64,000 nt of DNA from Halichoerus grypus (GCF_964656455.1 NC_135726.1:8008001-8072000); one strand, 5' to 3'. Shown: positions 44,322 to 55,489, counted from the stretch's first letter. Notes: generated from the sequence alone by a model not told the origin. Made by a program: numbers and translations.

Positions 44322-44650
44322 CATGTGCTTATTCAACAAATGTTCATTGAACACATCCCAGGCAGCACACACTGCCCTGGAACTGGGGATTGAATGGTAC
44401 ACAACAGATTTGACATCTATTCTCCCCTCTAGGAGCTTGCATTCTCAGAGATGGTAGGGACAGAATGTAAACAAGCAAACAATATACATTTAACTTGAAT
44501 ACAAAAGTTAAATTTTATGTGTGGTTAAGTTCCAGAAAAGAAACAAGCAGGATAATGAATTAAGAGAATAGCATATGACCCTGCTTTAAGGCCAGAGAAA
44601 ACCTCTCTAAGGGAGAGCACTTGCATGGAGCCCTGAAATCTATGGGGAGA
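44322..44650 (-). repeat. L2 3' fragment, minus strand
   Basis: 'attcaacaaatgttcattga', 'gaactggggattgaatggta', 'ctaggagcttgcattctcag' and 'aaaacctctctaagggagag' follow the antisense L2 order. Confidence 0.78.
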
Positions 44651-44851
44651 GGTCTTGAGTCCCTACTTAGTGTCCCTTTTTCTGCCTTCCCCTGACTTCC
44701 AGCCCAGCCCAACTTGAGCTACGTTCTTAATTCCTTTCACTCACTTCTAAAGGGAAGGATAATAGCTCCTTCTTCAAAGTGAAGCTGTGCAGAACCAAGG
44801 AGCAGTCCGGATAAAGTCTTCAAGCCTTCAGGTCCCAGCTCAGTGCTTTGC

Positions 44852-44911
<60 letters not shown>
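44852..44911. repeat. compound (GT)n(GA)n microsatellite
   Basis: About 32 nt of GT run directly into about 28 nt of GA. The adjoining purine/pyrimidine tract can in principle form H-DNA beside Z-prone GT. Confidence 0.96.
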
Positions 44912-44914
<3 letters not shown>

Positions 44915-46475
44915 GGCTGGGCACCTGCTGTCCTGTGGGAGCGGGGTTTCTCATACAGTAGACCTGTCAGCAGCAGACATTTTAATGCCATGTTAGCAGT
45001 TTTCCCATTTAAAGAGATGGACCAAAAAAGGATTAATATTGAGGCTTAAAGGAGGGAACAGAATGGCTGCAGAGAATCAACAGAGGAACCAAAAGAAAGG
45101 TCCTCTCTTGTGAAACAAAATCAAGAATAAATACAGAATTGAGGAGGACCAAGGTGGAGGAAGGAAGAAAAAGGAGGAGGTGGGGCAGGCAGAGGGAGAA
45201 GAGAGAAGAAATTAGAGAAAGGGGAGATGGTAAGATCGTCCATCATAGGGTTTGCCATAAACCAGTGTTCTTTCCTTCATCTCCTTGAAAGTTTGATTTA
45301 GTCTTGAATTGTCTGGTCAGGTCTCAGAGCCTCCAGATGCCCTAGAAGTTACAGCTGCTGCAGATGATGAAAAGGTGGTAGGTGGCCTGCATCATATTCT
45401 GTGTAGACATTCCACTGTCCGAGGGGGAGGCACAGGTTCAGCACTGTGGTCAGAATAGGGGAGCTACCTAGATGGAACCTTTGCCAGATATCCTTGTTTC
45501 CACAAAGAAGAGTAGTTTGTCTAGGCTTGAAATGCATTGATTTACCCAGCACATGCTTGGGGGTGGGGGGGTGGGTTTCCACTCTAAGCTCACCTTACCC
45601 CTTACTCCTATTGCGAACAGTGTTTGGTATAAGTGAACTTGAACTCTGTTTCCAGAACACTGGAATAGAGACTCACCCCCAAGTGGGTTTTGTATGACCT
45701 TTGCAAGCCCTTTGTCTTACCCACTGCTGCTGTCTCCCACTGGGGAAGGGGACCCAGACCACAAAATGCAAACTCTGGGCAAGGGCTGACTGTATCAACC
45801 TGCTACAATTGGACCAGCAGTGTGGTGTATATTTCTTCTTATTCTCTTTTTAATAAAATCAATTGATTCTTTTAATGGAGAGGAATTAAATAGAGTCAGG
45901 TTTAACCTTATTATAGCATTGATATATTTTCCAATCTTTAACTCTGATATGAGAAGCAAATAAAACCATGAATAGAAGGGAAGTTGGAAAGAAACACACA
46001 AAAAACATTATGAACATTTGATTGACAGTAGGGTAAGGAATAAGAACATTTTAACCCAGAACAATTGCCCTGATAGTGAACATGTATTAATTTGAATCCT
46101 TAAGATACATTTATATGGAGAGATAATAACATAATAAACCATGCCAGACTATTAAAATGTTATTTTGAATATAAATTTGTAATTTTAAATATGTAAAAAC
46201 ATAATTGGATCAAGTAAAAATGTAAGAAATGACTGCATTTAAAATTTTTAGCTATAAAAATACTATAAGAACATTAAAAATCATTTTAAGAAAAAACAAC
46301 CGCCCACTATCTTACCATCCTAATAGACCTGCTTCCATTTTTTTTTTTTTTTGCAAATTCCTTTCTATCTGTGTCTACACATGTATATTTACATATTGTA
46401 AATATAGTACAAGTCTTATTTTTATTTATAGATCTTCCATCCATCTGTCTTCAGAGTCATAATAAACATCACATC
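44912..46475. other. repeat-poor interval with a polypurine tract and G-runs
   Basis: A strongly purine-biased tract lies at about 45138-45235. Three G-runs (ggggg, ggggggg, ggg) sit close together near 45559-45576, and a poly-T near 46340-46352. No transposon or gene confidently recognised. Confidence 0.45.
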
Positions 46476-46479
46476 TCAG

Positions 46480-46712
46480 CTTACTCACGTGTTCCTTGGG
46501 GAAATATCTAAGTATCCCCACTCCCTCACTTGTTCAATACTCCCTCTTTAATCACAAAAGGACCATTCTTCTCAACACTGATCAGTGTTTTGTGTGTGTG
46601 TCTTTAATATCTCTTTCCTTCTGGAGAAACAGAAGTTCCTTAATGTATCATTTTTTTGCTCACTGTTATATCCCTAACCCATAGTAAGTGTTCATTAACT
46701 ATTTCTTAAATA
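46480..46712 (+). repeat. L2 3' fragment, plus strand
   Basis: 'gctcactgttatatccctaa' and 'cccatagtaagtgttcatta' with 'ctatttctta' match the L2 3' end. The upstream part is diverged. Confidence 0.6.
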
Positions 46713-46719
46713 CACAGTA

Positions 46720-47383
46720 CATAATAGCTACATGATATCTCATGTGCATGTTGCAATATTCCTGACTTCATACCACTTTCATGTCCACTAATTTGCTTCA
46801 GATGTGTTTCTTGAATAAAATGTAAGTGTAATAAACATCGTTATGCACCTAATTTTTTTAAATAATTTTTTCCTTAAAGTACAAATTATCAGGCCAATTT
46901 TTATGAACATTTCATGGTGCCTGATGTATCTGTCTGTTATTCCAAAGGGGTTAGACCCATTTATAAACAATGTGTGATTATCAAAAGATGAAACGGTTTT
47001 AACCATTTATGATTATGTTAAATACATATAGCATAATTAGAAATATTAAAAATTATAAAGAAGACACTTCATAACATCCATAAGCACATTACACAAAGAT
47101 GACCACCATGAAATTTTCCTTCCAAATTGGGTTTCATGTGTGTGAGTTTAGAACTAGGTCCCAATTACGTAAATTCTGAACCATGGGATTTACATAGTTG
47201 AATACTCTGCTCCCATCCCTTCCATTTGCATAATTTTCAATTATCCTGACCACTTAGTTTTCATGGCTGTATATAACTTCATTGTATGGATAAATTGTAA
47301 TTTAATAGTATCCTACTATCCAAAGATCGTTTTCGGTCATTTCTTATTTTATAGATACTGTAGCAATGAGACGTTTTTGTATA
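46720..47383 (-). mobile_element. ancient L1 3'-end fragments, minus strand
   Basis: 'aaataattttttccttaaag', 'tttcatggtgcctgatgtat', then 'catggctgtatataacttca', 'ttgtatggataaattgtaat' and 'tttcggtcatttcttatttt' follow antisense L1 3' text ('atggctgcatagtattccat tgtatgaatgtacc'). Probably two overlapping or rearranged pieces; boundaries are uncertain. Confidence 0.55.
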
Positions 47384-47385
47384 TA

Positions 47386-47983
47386 CAGTTGATTCTCATT
47401 ATTCTTGGTAGTTATGTTGTCTAAAGTCACCCTGAATGCCGGATTAGTGAATACTGAACCACTGCTCCTAGGGGAAATACAGGGTTAGGTTCCTGTGAGC
47501 CTCTGGTCACATTTTTATCAACTGATTAATACATAACCATCAGGCTATTTAACATATATTGTTGATTCAGTAACATTGAATTCACAGTCAACCACACTGT
47601 AACAGGCCTGAGTGAAGCTTATCTAGCACAGCTGTTTTCTCCATGAGACACATTCCAGTGTTCTTGCTCTCAGGAACGCTAGACAGCACTTCAGCTCAGT
47701 GCCTAGGGGCATTTTAAACAGCAAAATCACTAACAAAACACAAAAATGTGAAAAATGACACTAAATAGACTGTGAAAAGGACACTGTTTACAGTAAGAGC
47801 TGAAATAAAGAGGCAGAGCATCACCTTGTTTGACCTCATTAGGAACATGTGCATCAAGCAACTCAAATACTTTGCTACTCCACACTTGTCCACGGATGAC
47901 CACAAAAACACTGCAAGGACTGATTTTGGAGTTACAAGTAAATTTTAGGAAATATGGAATGTGTGAATAATGAGGATTGTCTA
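47386..47983. mobile_element. Tigger-like (Tc1/mariner-pogo) non-autonomous DNA transposon
   Basis: The ends 'cagttgattctcattattc' and the reverse complement of 'gaataatgaggattgtcta' match at 14 of 19 positions. They are flanked by TA at 47384-47385 and 47984-47985, the expected target site. Internal text 'ctgctcctaggggaaataca', 'gggttaggttcctgtgagcc' and 'aacgctagacagcacttcag' is a known dispersed repeat. No transposase frame remains in the roughly 600 bp. Confidence 0.82.
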
Positions 47984-48214
47984 TACATGTTAGGGGTTTC
48001 ATTACATATGTCCTTGGCATAAACATGAAATGAAGTCTAATGCTCGCATTCTTTGAGAGGGCTGGAAAGGATGTTTGATAGCCATCCAACCAGAAAAAGA
48101 TGAAGAAAGTCTGGTCTGGGGCATTTTATCTAGAAAAATAGATGTTAGAAAGGATCTTCTGCCATGATTAGCTTCAAAGTCCTTATTAGCCAGCTCCTTT
48201 TAGCACAGTCTGAC

Positions 48215-48370
48215 CTGGTTTCCAGTCCCTGGTATGTCACTCCTTATTCGAGTGACCCTAGGTCAGTTCCTCACCCTTCTGAGTTTTTTCATCTGTAAAT
48301 GAGGTAATATTAGAACTTACCTTAAGAGGTTGTTGCAAAGAATGTAAGTAAATATAGAGGACGGGAGCCC
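48215..48370 (+). repeat. MIR SINE, plus strand
   Basis: 'gtgaccctaggtcagttcct', 'gagttttttcatctgtaaat', 'gaggtaatattagaacttac' and 'aagaggttgttgcaaagaat' are strong MIR text. Confidence 0.88.
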
Positions 48371-48779
48371 TGGTCAGATTCAATAAACCATGGCAAGAGA
48401 GAGGAAAACCTTCAAGGTGACCCTTCTTCAGAGTCAAACAGAATGGTGGGGAGTGCCATTCTCCTGAAGGCTGGATGTGTGCCAGTTGGGGAAGTCCCCA
48501 TATTTTACCATTCACAACTGCCCAAGGGGATCCATAATTAAGATTTTTATTTCAAATTCCATGCAGTTTTCAACCACCTGAGAAAGGACAAGTATCCATA
48601 CTTAACATTTAAGGATCAAAAGTTACCAAAAGATCCTTATTTTGTCTCAAAGCCAGTCTCATTATCAGTTGGCTTCAACACAACTTTGGAGGTCTTTGAT
48701 TTTATCTCAGATCACCAAGTGATATATTGTCTTTGTCCTCAGCAATGTGTTATCTAAAAAATCAACTGTAAACCAGTAA

Positions 48780-49040
48780 GGTGATACGGTGGAAAGATCA
48801 CTGGGTTTTGAGTTGTACTGACCTGAATTTGACTCACTACTTCTTTCTCTTACTCTCTGTGACTTTCAGGCCAATTAAATTCTTCCCTTAAGACTTGGTT
48901 TTTCCATCTGGAAAATGGGCATGGATGATGTATAGTTCATATTTTTGTTGTAGATGTTTGTCAAGCTATTTGTAAAGGACCTCACCTGGTGACTAACACC
49001 TCTTGGTACTAAATAACCACAGTTCTGGTTAGAGTGTCTG
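48780..49040 (+). repeat. MIR SINE, plus strand, near full length
   Basis: From the 5' 'ggtgatacggtggaaagatc' through 'tttttccatctggaaaatgg' to 'ctcacctggtgactaacacc'. It includes the seldom-kept 5' tRNA-like part. Confidence 0.82.
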
Positions 49041-50065
49041 TGTGCATTGTTCAATCATTATTAACAGTCACATTACTTTGATTCTTATAAATATCCTGTA
49101 GCTTTCCTGTGCATCGGGTCACATTTCCATTTTGCTTCCTCTTTTTCGATCTTTTCCTCCTGACAGAAAATATGACTACCTGTATTGCAGGACAGAATCT
49201 TTACTTGGAATCTGAACTTGCAGCAAGAAGCAAAATATGTTGGTTTGTTAGAAAAGGCATCGCATTGACTTCTACTTCCTTGAAATCTATTTCAAAAATC
49301 CTGAGGGAAGCAAGACTCTAATAGAATGATGGTAGAGGGATGACACATGCAATTGTTATAAAATGATGAGTGTTCCAAGGCCAAACTGGAATTAAATAAA
49401 AAGGAAAAAAAAATTCCTTCCCATTTTCTTCTCAAAACCAAGGGAGCTGTTCAACATAATTATTATAAGCTCCCCATCCCAAATACTTATAACTTAATAT
49501 CCTATTTCAAATACTCTATTTAAAGCCAGAGTTAGGGTTGTTTTTTTTTTTTCCTTAAAGAAAGAAGAGTCATCTTTTGTTAGCTAATAATGTAACAATT
49601 TTGAATTTGAGTTAGACAATTTAAAATAATATATATGTGTGTATCCGTACCCTTATTTACATATATTCATACATATGTGTGTGCACATAAGCACTTTGGC
49701 CCAGAGAGACATAAAGATTTGTCTGAGGGAAGTAAACTAGTTACTCTTGAGGCTGGGGTCTTTGATAATGAAGTGGTTGTTTTTATTACTTATATGTGCA
49801 GTTTTATTCTCCTTAAAAAAAGTTGGGGGGGGGGATAAATGTACTCTCAGTTTCCTGATCGTGATATTATACTGGAATTAAACAAGATATGAGATGGGGA
49901 GAACCAGGTGGGAGAACCAGGTGTAACATATATGGAATCTCTGTGTGATTTCTTATAACCATATGTGGGGTTACAATTTTCTCAAAATAAGGGTTTAAAA
50001 GGGATATGGAGAAAGAAAGAAGGAGAAAAGGGGGAATGGGGAAGAGGGTGGCTCTCACCCTTGAA
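49041..50065. other. unassigned sequence with AT, poly-T and poly-G patches
   Basis: Poly-T near 49540-49552, a TATATG patch near 49628-49645, and nine G near 49826-49834. A weak antisense MIR trace ('ggcccagagagacataaaga') lies near 49690-49760. No gene recognised. Confidence 0.4.
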
Positions 50066-50069
50066 CCTT

Positions 50070-50437
50070 TACACTCTGCTTCGAGCACTCACCCACAATT
50101 GCCCACAACACCCGCATCCGCCTGTTTATGTGGCCCATGCCTTCCCCACCTTCAGATTTGCACTCAACTATTGCATCCTCAGAGCCAGTCACTGGAGTCC
50201 TTCAGACCTTCAGACCTTTCCTGTTGAACAATCTCATGGTTCTCTCTGTCTGTAGCCCACACAATTTAAACTAGAGAATTTAATGTCAGTTGGTGCATCA
50301 GTCTCTTTTCCCAGTGAGGATGTGGGCTCCCAAGGCAGGTGCTGTATCTCTACCACCCCCTTCCTGTCACCTGGATTGGGCCCAGTACTCAGCATGTAAT
50401 GTGTATTTAATAAAGATTTAATAGAAGTGATCATTTC
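50070..50437 (+). repeat. L2 3' fragment, plus strand
   Basis: 'gtgggctcccaaggcaggtg', 'cccagtactcagcatgtaat' and 'gtgtatttaataaagattta' mark the 3' end; upstream text fits more weakly. Confidence 0.65.
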
Positions 50438-50619
50438 TTTATTGCTTAGCAAATTCATACTTTTGTAAAAATGTTGGGAAGTTTGTCCTATAACACTGAT
50501 CATTTAAAACTTGCATTTCTGTTGACTTTCCAAGAATAGTGAGAGTAGCATCTCCTGTCTTATCATGTATTGTCTGCAGGAAATGACATCAAACTCCTGA
50601 ACACTACGTCACACAGCCT

Positions 50620-51058
50620 CTTTAGCCATGGGCCCTGGTCTCGGTCCATCTTTCCATCTGCCACCCTCCCTCACATACTGATGCCAGGTCCCTCCTCTGC
50701 CCAGTGTGACACCCTTGTCCATGTCTTTGTTTCTTTGTAACTCCGCTCCCTGCATGACGGTTCTTACATGTGTCTGTTCTCTATCTGAATAACCCACTCA
50801 TGCTTTAGGTCCCAGTTTAAATGTCAGTTCCTCAGGGAGGCCCTCAGAGATCCCCCTGGGGTCCAGCAACCCTCCTGTTTTACGATTCTGTAACACCCTG
50901 CACTTCTTAGTAATAATGATGATTGCACGTGCAATTTCATCTCCCATGTCTGTCACTTACAGCAGGCGGGGGGCCTGTCTATCTCACCCACTGCTTAGAG
51001 GCATGCATCCAGCCCAGCGCTGGCCCAGAAAAATGTACAACACGTTGTGTTGGTTAAA
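50620..51058 (+). repeat. L2 3' fragment, plus strand
   Basis: 'tttaggtcccagtttaaatg', 'tcagttcctcagggaggccc', 'tgtaacaccctgcacttctt' and 'ggcggggggcctgtctatct' follow L2 order ('caggtctctgctcaaatgtc accttctcagagaggcct'). Confidence 0.75.
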
Positions 51059-51149
51059 GCATTAGCACAATCCCTTCTGTGTGTGTGTGGGGGGGGGGGG
51101 CAAGGGATGCGTGGCTTTGTCATCCCGACTCATCCTGCTGGTCCTCTAC

Positions 51150-51392
51150 ACCCATAAAGTATTCCCTGATCTCTCCCAGAACCTCTCTCCTGTGGTCCTG
51201 TGACTCATGAGCCAGGTGACTACCATCACCTGGAGCCTACGGTTTCATTCTTGTTCTGGCCCACAGGCCCAGCCCTGTACCTAGGCTTGTTCTGTACAAG
51301 GGCTGAGACCATGTTCTGTACATCTTTGCAGCACCAATACCTGGAAATGTGTCTGGCACCCAGGAGGCTTTCAATAAATGCGTGGCAAGGGA
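51150..51392 (+). repeat. L2 3' fragment, plus strand
   Basis: 'gtattccctgatctctccca', 'ggaaatgtgtctggcaccca' and 'ggaggctttcaataaatgcg' match the L2 end. It is the third plus-strand L2 piece in a row. Confidence 0.65.
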
Positions 51393-51514
51393 ACCAAGCT
51401 TCATCCTGTGTATATTCTCTGGTAGTTACGGCTATAGAGGTTAACAAGATGTTGGTATTATTGAATTTATTTCCCCGTGAGTAATCTCACTTGTGTGTGA
51501 GCCCCATGGCTTGA

Positions 51515-51718
51515 GTGAAGCAGACTCCACAGTTATCCCTGTGCTTCAGACCCACCAGGGAGCCCAGTGTACAGACTGAGTCAACTGGTCTGACATGGAA
51601 CCTGGACAACAGTATGTTGCCAAAGATCCCCAGGTGGTTGGTGATCTCCACGTGGTTGGGGATCCCCACATGGTTGGTTCTAATGCACACTAGGGGTTGA
51701 GAACACTGGCCCAGGAAG
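51515..51718. mobile_element. MER5-like MITE carrying a small tandem repeat
   Basis: 'ctgacatggaacctggacaa' and the right end 'ctaatgcacactaggggttg' with 'agaacactgg' resemble a MER5-type element whose usual '...cccaggtgatgctgatgctg...' centre has been replaced by three 18-bp units. Confidence 0.45.
51625..51678 (+). repeat. 18-bp tandem repeat, three units
   Basis: Units at 51625-51642 (gatccccaggtggttggt), 51643-51660 (gatctccacgtggttggg) and 51661-51678 (gatccccacatggttggt) are exactly in register with two to four differences between any two. Confidence 0.95.
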
Positions 51719-52595
51719 GAGCTGGAATTCAGTACTAAGTAAACAAAATGAGCTAAACTTCTTCGAAGGATTCCCCTGAAAGTCAGACACCAAAAATAAT
51801 AGCACAGACACCAGGGCCAAGCGGGTGGGTTTGAAATGGAGACGCAGATATGGGGTCTGAAAGGATTTCCTAGGCTTGGGGGGTCCTGGCAGGGATGGGG
51901 TATGGAGTCTGTGGCTCAGCCATGGGTGGGCAGGGAGCAGCATCAGAGGTGGGGAACCAGGCTGGTTTCATGTGTGGGGCTCCCAGTTTTCCTACTCCCT
52001 AACTATTCCTCCTGTCTGACTGCCTAGGAAGGTTCTAGCTCACCTGCCTGGGTCCTGGGCTGTGGCAAGAGTCAGGAGGGGAACCCCTGGGAGGGAGGGA
52101 GGGAGGGAAGAAGGGCTGCTTTGTGGCTAGCAAGGGTGGCCCCTGGCAGGGCATGTCCTAAGGGAGCTGGGGAAAGGGGACAGAGGGGGAATTTTTTTAA
52201 AAGGAAAAGGGAGAAAGAGATGAAGGGGAGAAGGGAAAGAAGGTTTTGCAAGTTTAGAAAGGGAAGGATTCAGAGTAGCTGTGGATTAGGTGCAAGGAAT
52301 GGCGAGAAAAAGCATTTTAGGAAGGGTTGCTCATGACCTGGGTTCTCTTTGGTCTTGTTCAGAAGACCAATGAAAAGATCCAAGTTTATTTCTTTTTAGT
52401 TATTCTCCACTGCTAGACTAGGCTTCTTTGAGATGAGATTTCCTGCAACACTGTGCCATGGGGGACCCCAATGTGTGTGTGTGTGCCTGCGTGTCTGTGG
52501 CTAAGTAAGTCTGTGCACGTGCTTGTGCGCGCGTGCATGTGTGTTTGTGTACTGATCTAGGCAGTAAATTCAGTCTGAACTCAGTCTGGACTCAG
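51719..52595. other. unassigned sequence with GGGA and GT-rich tracts
   Basis: (GGGA)n at about 52089-52112, a purine-rich stretch at 52160-52270, and an alternating purine-pyrimidine segment at 52470-52552 that includes 'gtgcgcgcgtgcatgtgtgt'. No gene recognised. Confidence 0.5.
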
Positions 52596-52599
52596 ACTG

Positions 52600-52800
52600 C
52601 TGAGATTTGCACGCTGACACTAGTGCTCCCCACCCCTGCAACCTCAGAGAGTTGCTCACCCATTCTGTGACTCAGTTTACTCATTAGCAGAACGGGGGAT
52701 CATCATAGTACCTGCCTCATGGGATTGCTATGAGGCTTACACAAGGGAGTACATTGTGGCGCCAGGCACACAGCAAACACTCGCACACTTAAATATCAGG
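52600..52800 (+). repeat. MIR SINE, plus strand
   Basis: 'gtgactcagtttactcatta', 'gtacctgcctcatgggattg', 'ctatgaggcttacacaaggg' and 'gcgccaggcacacagcaaac' are unambiguous MIR text. Confidence 0.9.
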
Positions 52801-53480
52801 CACCAGCATGTCCTCACCAGTCAGCAACTCTGGGTGCAAACGCCTGCCTTCTCTAGCACCACATCTCTTTACAGACCAGTTCCCCTGTTTGCCAGGGACA
52901 AGGGGGCTTCCTGGGACTCCTCACTTTAAAACTGGGCAGTTCAAGGCACACAGGAACCAGTTGGCTACCCTATCTGTCATCCTCCACCCCTATTCCAACC
53001 CCATTCAAAGTCTGTGTATAGCAAACACTTAAGTATTATTGGTTCTCTGAGCCAAGAAATTGCCTGACTCCTGGGATAATCATTTAACTCTTCCTGGGCT
53101 GTCTTTGCACCGAGTATTTGGGTGATCCCTTGCCTAATGCCTTCCTGGAATGGGCATGATCAGGTCCAGAAGGGAAACTGGAAAGGGAGGAGAGGCAGGG
53201 AGGGGGGCTGAGGACATGTAGGGGGTGACTCAGCACTGAGTCTGGGGGCTCTGTCACGACTGGCTCACCTTCCCTGGAACACCCATGCCCCAACAACGTG
53301 CCCCACCCCAAGCTGTGAGTCAGCCAGGACAAGGCGCTCCAGCTGCCACTCAGTGAAGGGCTCTCTAGGGCCAGGCCCAGCCCCTCCTGCCATCCTCACA
53401 GGAGGAGAGGGCCACCTCCCAGGCAGAGGGGCAGCAGCTGGTAAGCCAGCTCAGGTCGTGGCGGAGGTTGTATACTGCAC
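52801..53480. other. unassigned GC-rich sequence
   Basis: No repeat family recognised. It lies immediately 3' (minus-strand sense) of the candidate exon. Confidence 0.4.
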
Positions 53481-53669
53481 CTGCTTCCCGCTGGTCACCC
53501 TCTGTAGATGCATGAGCTGAGTCTCTAGGGCCTTTGCCATGTCTGTTGCGTCCCGAGCAAAGTGGGTGCACTCTATACCCAGCTTTTGGGAGGGGATCCT
53601 CCCAGTGTCGGTTATTTCCGGGCCAAACTCTTCTAAGCGAAAATGTGGTTGGGAAGCTTCCAGGCTCAT
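53481..53669 (-). other. candidate short coding exon, unknown product
   Basis: On the minus strand an ATG at 53669-53667 in a fair context (gggaagATGa) opens 63 codons to 53481, where 'CAG|GTGCAG' could be a splice donor; without splicing the frame continues to a stop at 53451. Just upstream, 'ttctttattccctgggaag' could be a 3' splice site. The translation starts MSLEASQPHF, is not low-complexity, and contains a stretch ('ARDATDMAKALETQLMHLQR') that could be helical. Six CpGs remain in 189 bp, which is notable in this CpG-poor window. I do not recognise the protein, see no partner exons, and consider chance quite possible. Confidence 0.22.
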
Positions 53670-53689
53670 CTTCCCAGGGAATAAAGAAA

Positions 53690-53930
53690 TGCTATCGTTA
53701 TAATGATTGTATCATTGCCACTGTTTCCCATGAATCCCTGTCCTTCCCCAAGCACCCCCTGCATGCCCAGCTCTTTATTTGCTTTCTACCAGCCAGCCCT
53801 TGAAATGGCCCTGGGAAATTATTACTATCCACACCTACTATTTACTTCATTAGTACTAGATGAAGCTAAGACTCTGGGAGGGTCTAGAACATGGGCAAAG
53901 CCACAGGGTTATGACTGGCAAACCCTGGAC
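53690..53930 (-). repeat. MIR-like SINE, minus strand, diverged
   Basis: 'aatggccctgggaaattatt', 'actatccacacctactattt' and 'gcaaagccacagggttatga' retain antisense MIR order with low similarity. Confidence 0.4.
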
Positions 53931-54127
53931 ACCTAGGCCCACCCCACCTCCCCAAATCCTGCCTCTCCCAGGCCACCCCACCCTGAGCATGTGCCTGCCA
54001 CACCTTGTGCCCTGGATTTTGGCCAGAAAAAAATATGGAGAGCTGGACAAGAGGTTGTGTTCAGAGGCAGTATGAAAAGAAAGGAATCTAAACGTGCAAC
54101 ACATAGTACTTTAAAAAACTTATTCAT

Positions 54128-54343
54128 GGGGCTCCAGAGAGGTTCAGTCAGCTAAGCTTCTGACTCCTGATTTCAGCTCAGGTCATGATCTCAGGGTCAT
54201 GAGCTCAAGTCCCAAGATGGGCTCCACATTGTGGAGCCTGCCTAAGATTCTCTCTCCCTCTTTCTCTCTGCCCCTGAATACCCACCCCCACACTCACGCG
54301 CTCTCATAAATAAATAAATAAACAAACAAACAAACAAATAAAT
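54128..54343 (+). mobile_element. carnivore SINE, plus strand, old copy
   Basis: 'ggggctccagagaggttcag' is a mutated CAN-SINE head, then 'atttcagctcaggtcatgat', 'ctcagggtcatgagctcaag', a CT-rich section, and an (AAAT/AAAC)n tail at 54308-54343. 'aacttatt' before and 'aacttgtt' after are a likely target duplication. More diverged than the copies at 4.6 and 17.0 kb. Confidence 0.92.
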
Positions 54344-54589
54344 AACTTGTTAGTGGATTCGTGGTCCCTTCCCCTATTTCTGTCTGAGTTTCCTGCTAGT
54401 GTTGATGTAGAGCTCAGCTCCGATTGCCATTCCCATTCATTTCTCAGCACCTCTTGGGCTCTCACATTCTGTTCAGGGATCCTTCTGTGCTCCTTGGGTG
54501 CATTTGCCAAAACACACTCAGTCCTATGTCTGTCTGCACTTCTGTCAATTCAGTGTTTTAATTATATTTGAATTAATCCATATGATTGT
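54344..54589. other. unassigned sequence
   Basis: Nothing recognised. Confidence 0.4.
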
Positions 54590-54828
54590 TCTTTATAAAG
54601 AAACCAAACTGAGTAATACTGTATTGCACATTTGAAAGTTGCTGAGAGAGTAGATCTTATAAGTTTACATTGCAAGGAAAAAAATACCTCGTAACTAAGA
54701 GTGATGTTGGATGTTAACTAGACTGATTATGATCGTTTTGCAGTGTATACAGATATTGAATCAATATGTCGTACACCTGAAACTAATGTAACTTTGCATG
54801 TCATTGTATTGAAATTTTAAAAATCCTT
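54590..54828 (+). mobile_element. L1 3' UTR terminus, plus strand
   Basis: 'atttgaaagttgctgagaga', 'gtagatcttataagtttaca', 'gatgttggatgttaactaga', 'gtcgtacacctgaaactaat' and the final A-rich 'gaaattttaaaaa' are the standard end of this L1 group. The complement of the same text begins the antisense L1 at 55.78 kb. Confidence 0.85.
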
Positions 54829-54879
54829 TTGTGCTATCTGCTTATAAAATATGCTTTATAAAATCTGAATTCCTTGTAC

Positions 54880-55460
54880 TGACTTGTCTCCCCTTCTCTT
54901 TCAGACCTCCTCTGTTTGCTGTCTCGGGAACTGTGGGGAACTGTCTGGTGTCTGTGCCTTCCCCTCTGACCGGGCATCCCTGTGCCCTTCCTCATCTGCA
55001 ATCTCTTCCTCACCTCTCAAACCACAGTTCCGACGTCACCTTCCCTGAGTCCCCTTGGCCCTCACTATACCTGTTACAGAACTTTGCAATAACTCAAACC
55101 CAGTTCTTAGCATGTATGTCTGCCGGGGTTTCCAAGCAGAAGGGCAAATTAGAGTTATTTGGGATTCTGATTAAAAAATGAGACTCCCAGGGCCCATCCC
55201 CCAGCCATTTTGGTTCCGCAAATCGGCTGTGGTGGGGGATCTGTATTTTTAACACATGCTCTGGGCGATTCTGATTCAGATGCTTCTCATGCCATGCCCT
55301 TAAGAAACTGCACATTATTGTAAGTATTTATTTATATCTCTGTTCTCTGTGACCTCCACCTACCCACCCCCTCAGTGGTCAAGAGCTCTCAGGAACAAGA
55401 CCAACATACTTTCATTCCTGTGGCCCTGGCGTTTGGCCTAAGTACTGGGACACACTGTGA
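54880..55460 (+). repeat. L2 fragment, plus strand, split by a MER-type element
   Basis: The left part to about 55125 includes 'cctcacctctcaaaccacag' and 'tccgacgtcaccttccctga'. The right part from about 55318 includes 'gtatttatttatatctctgt', 'ctctcaggaacaagaccaac' and 'cgtttggcctaagtactggg'. The order fits one L2 opened by the insertion. Confidence 0.5.
55130..55315. mobile_element. MER20/MER5-type hAT-Charlie MITE
   Basis: 'attctgattaaaaaatgaga', 'ctcccagggcccatccccca', 'gatctgtatttttaacacat' and 'ggcgattctgattcagatgc' are the usual landmarks. Non-coding. Confidence 0.75.
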
Positions 55461-55489
55461 TGACAGAACCCTTTTAGCCATCTTGTTTA

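Noticed and set aside
47730..48089. 119-codon minus-strand frame as a possible transposase remnant
   Set aside because: It mostly overlaps the non-coding interior of the Tigger-like MITE, and the translation shows no DDE or helix-turn-helix pattern.
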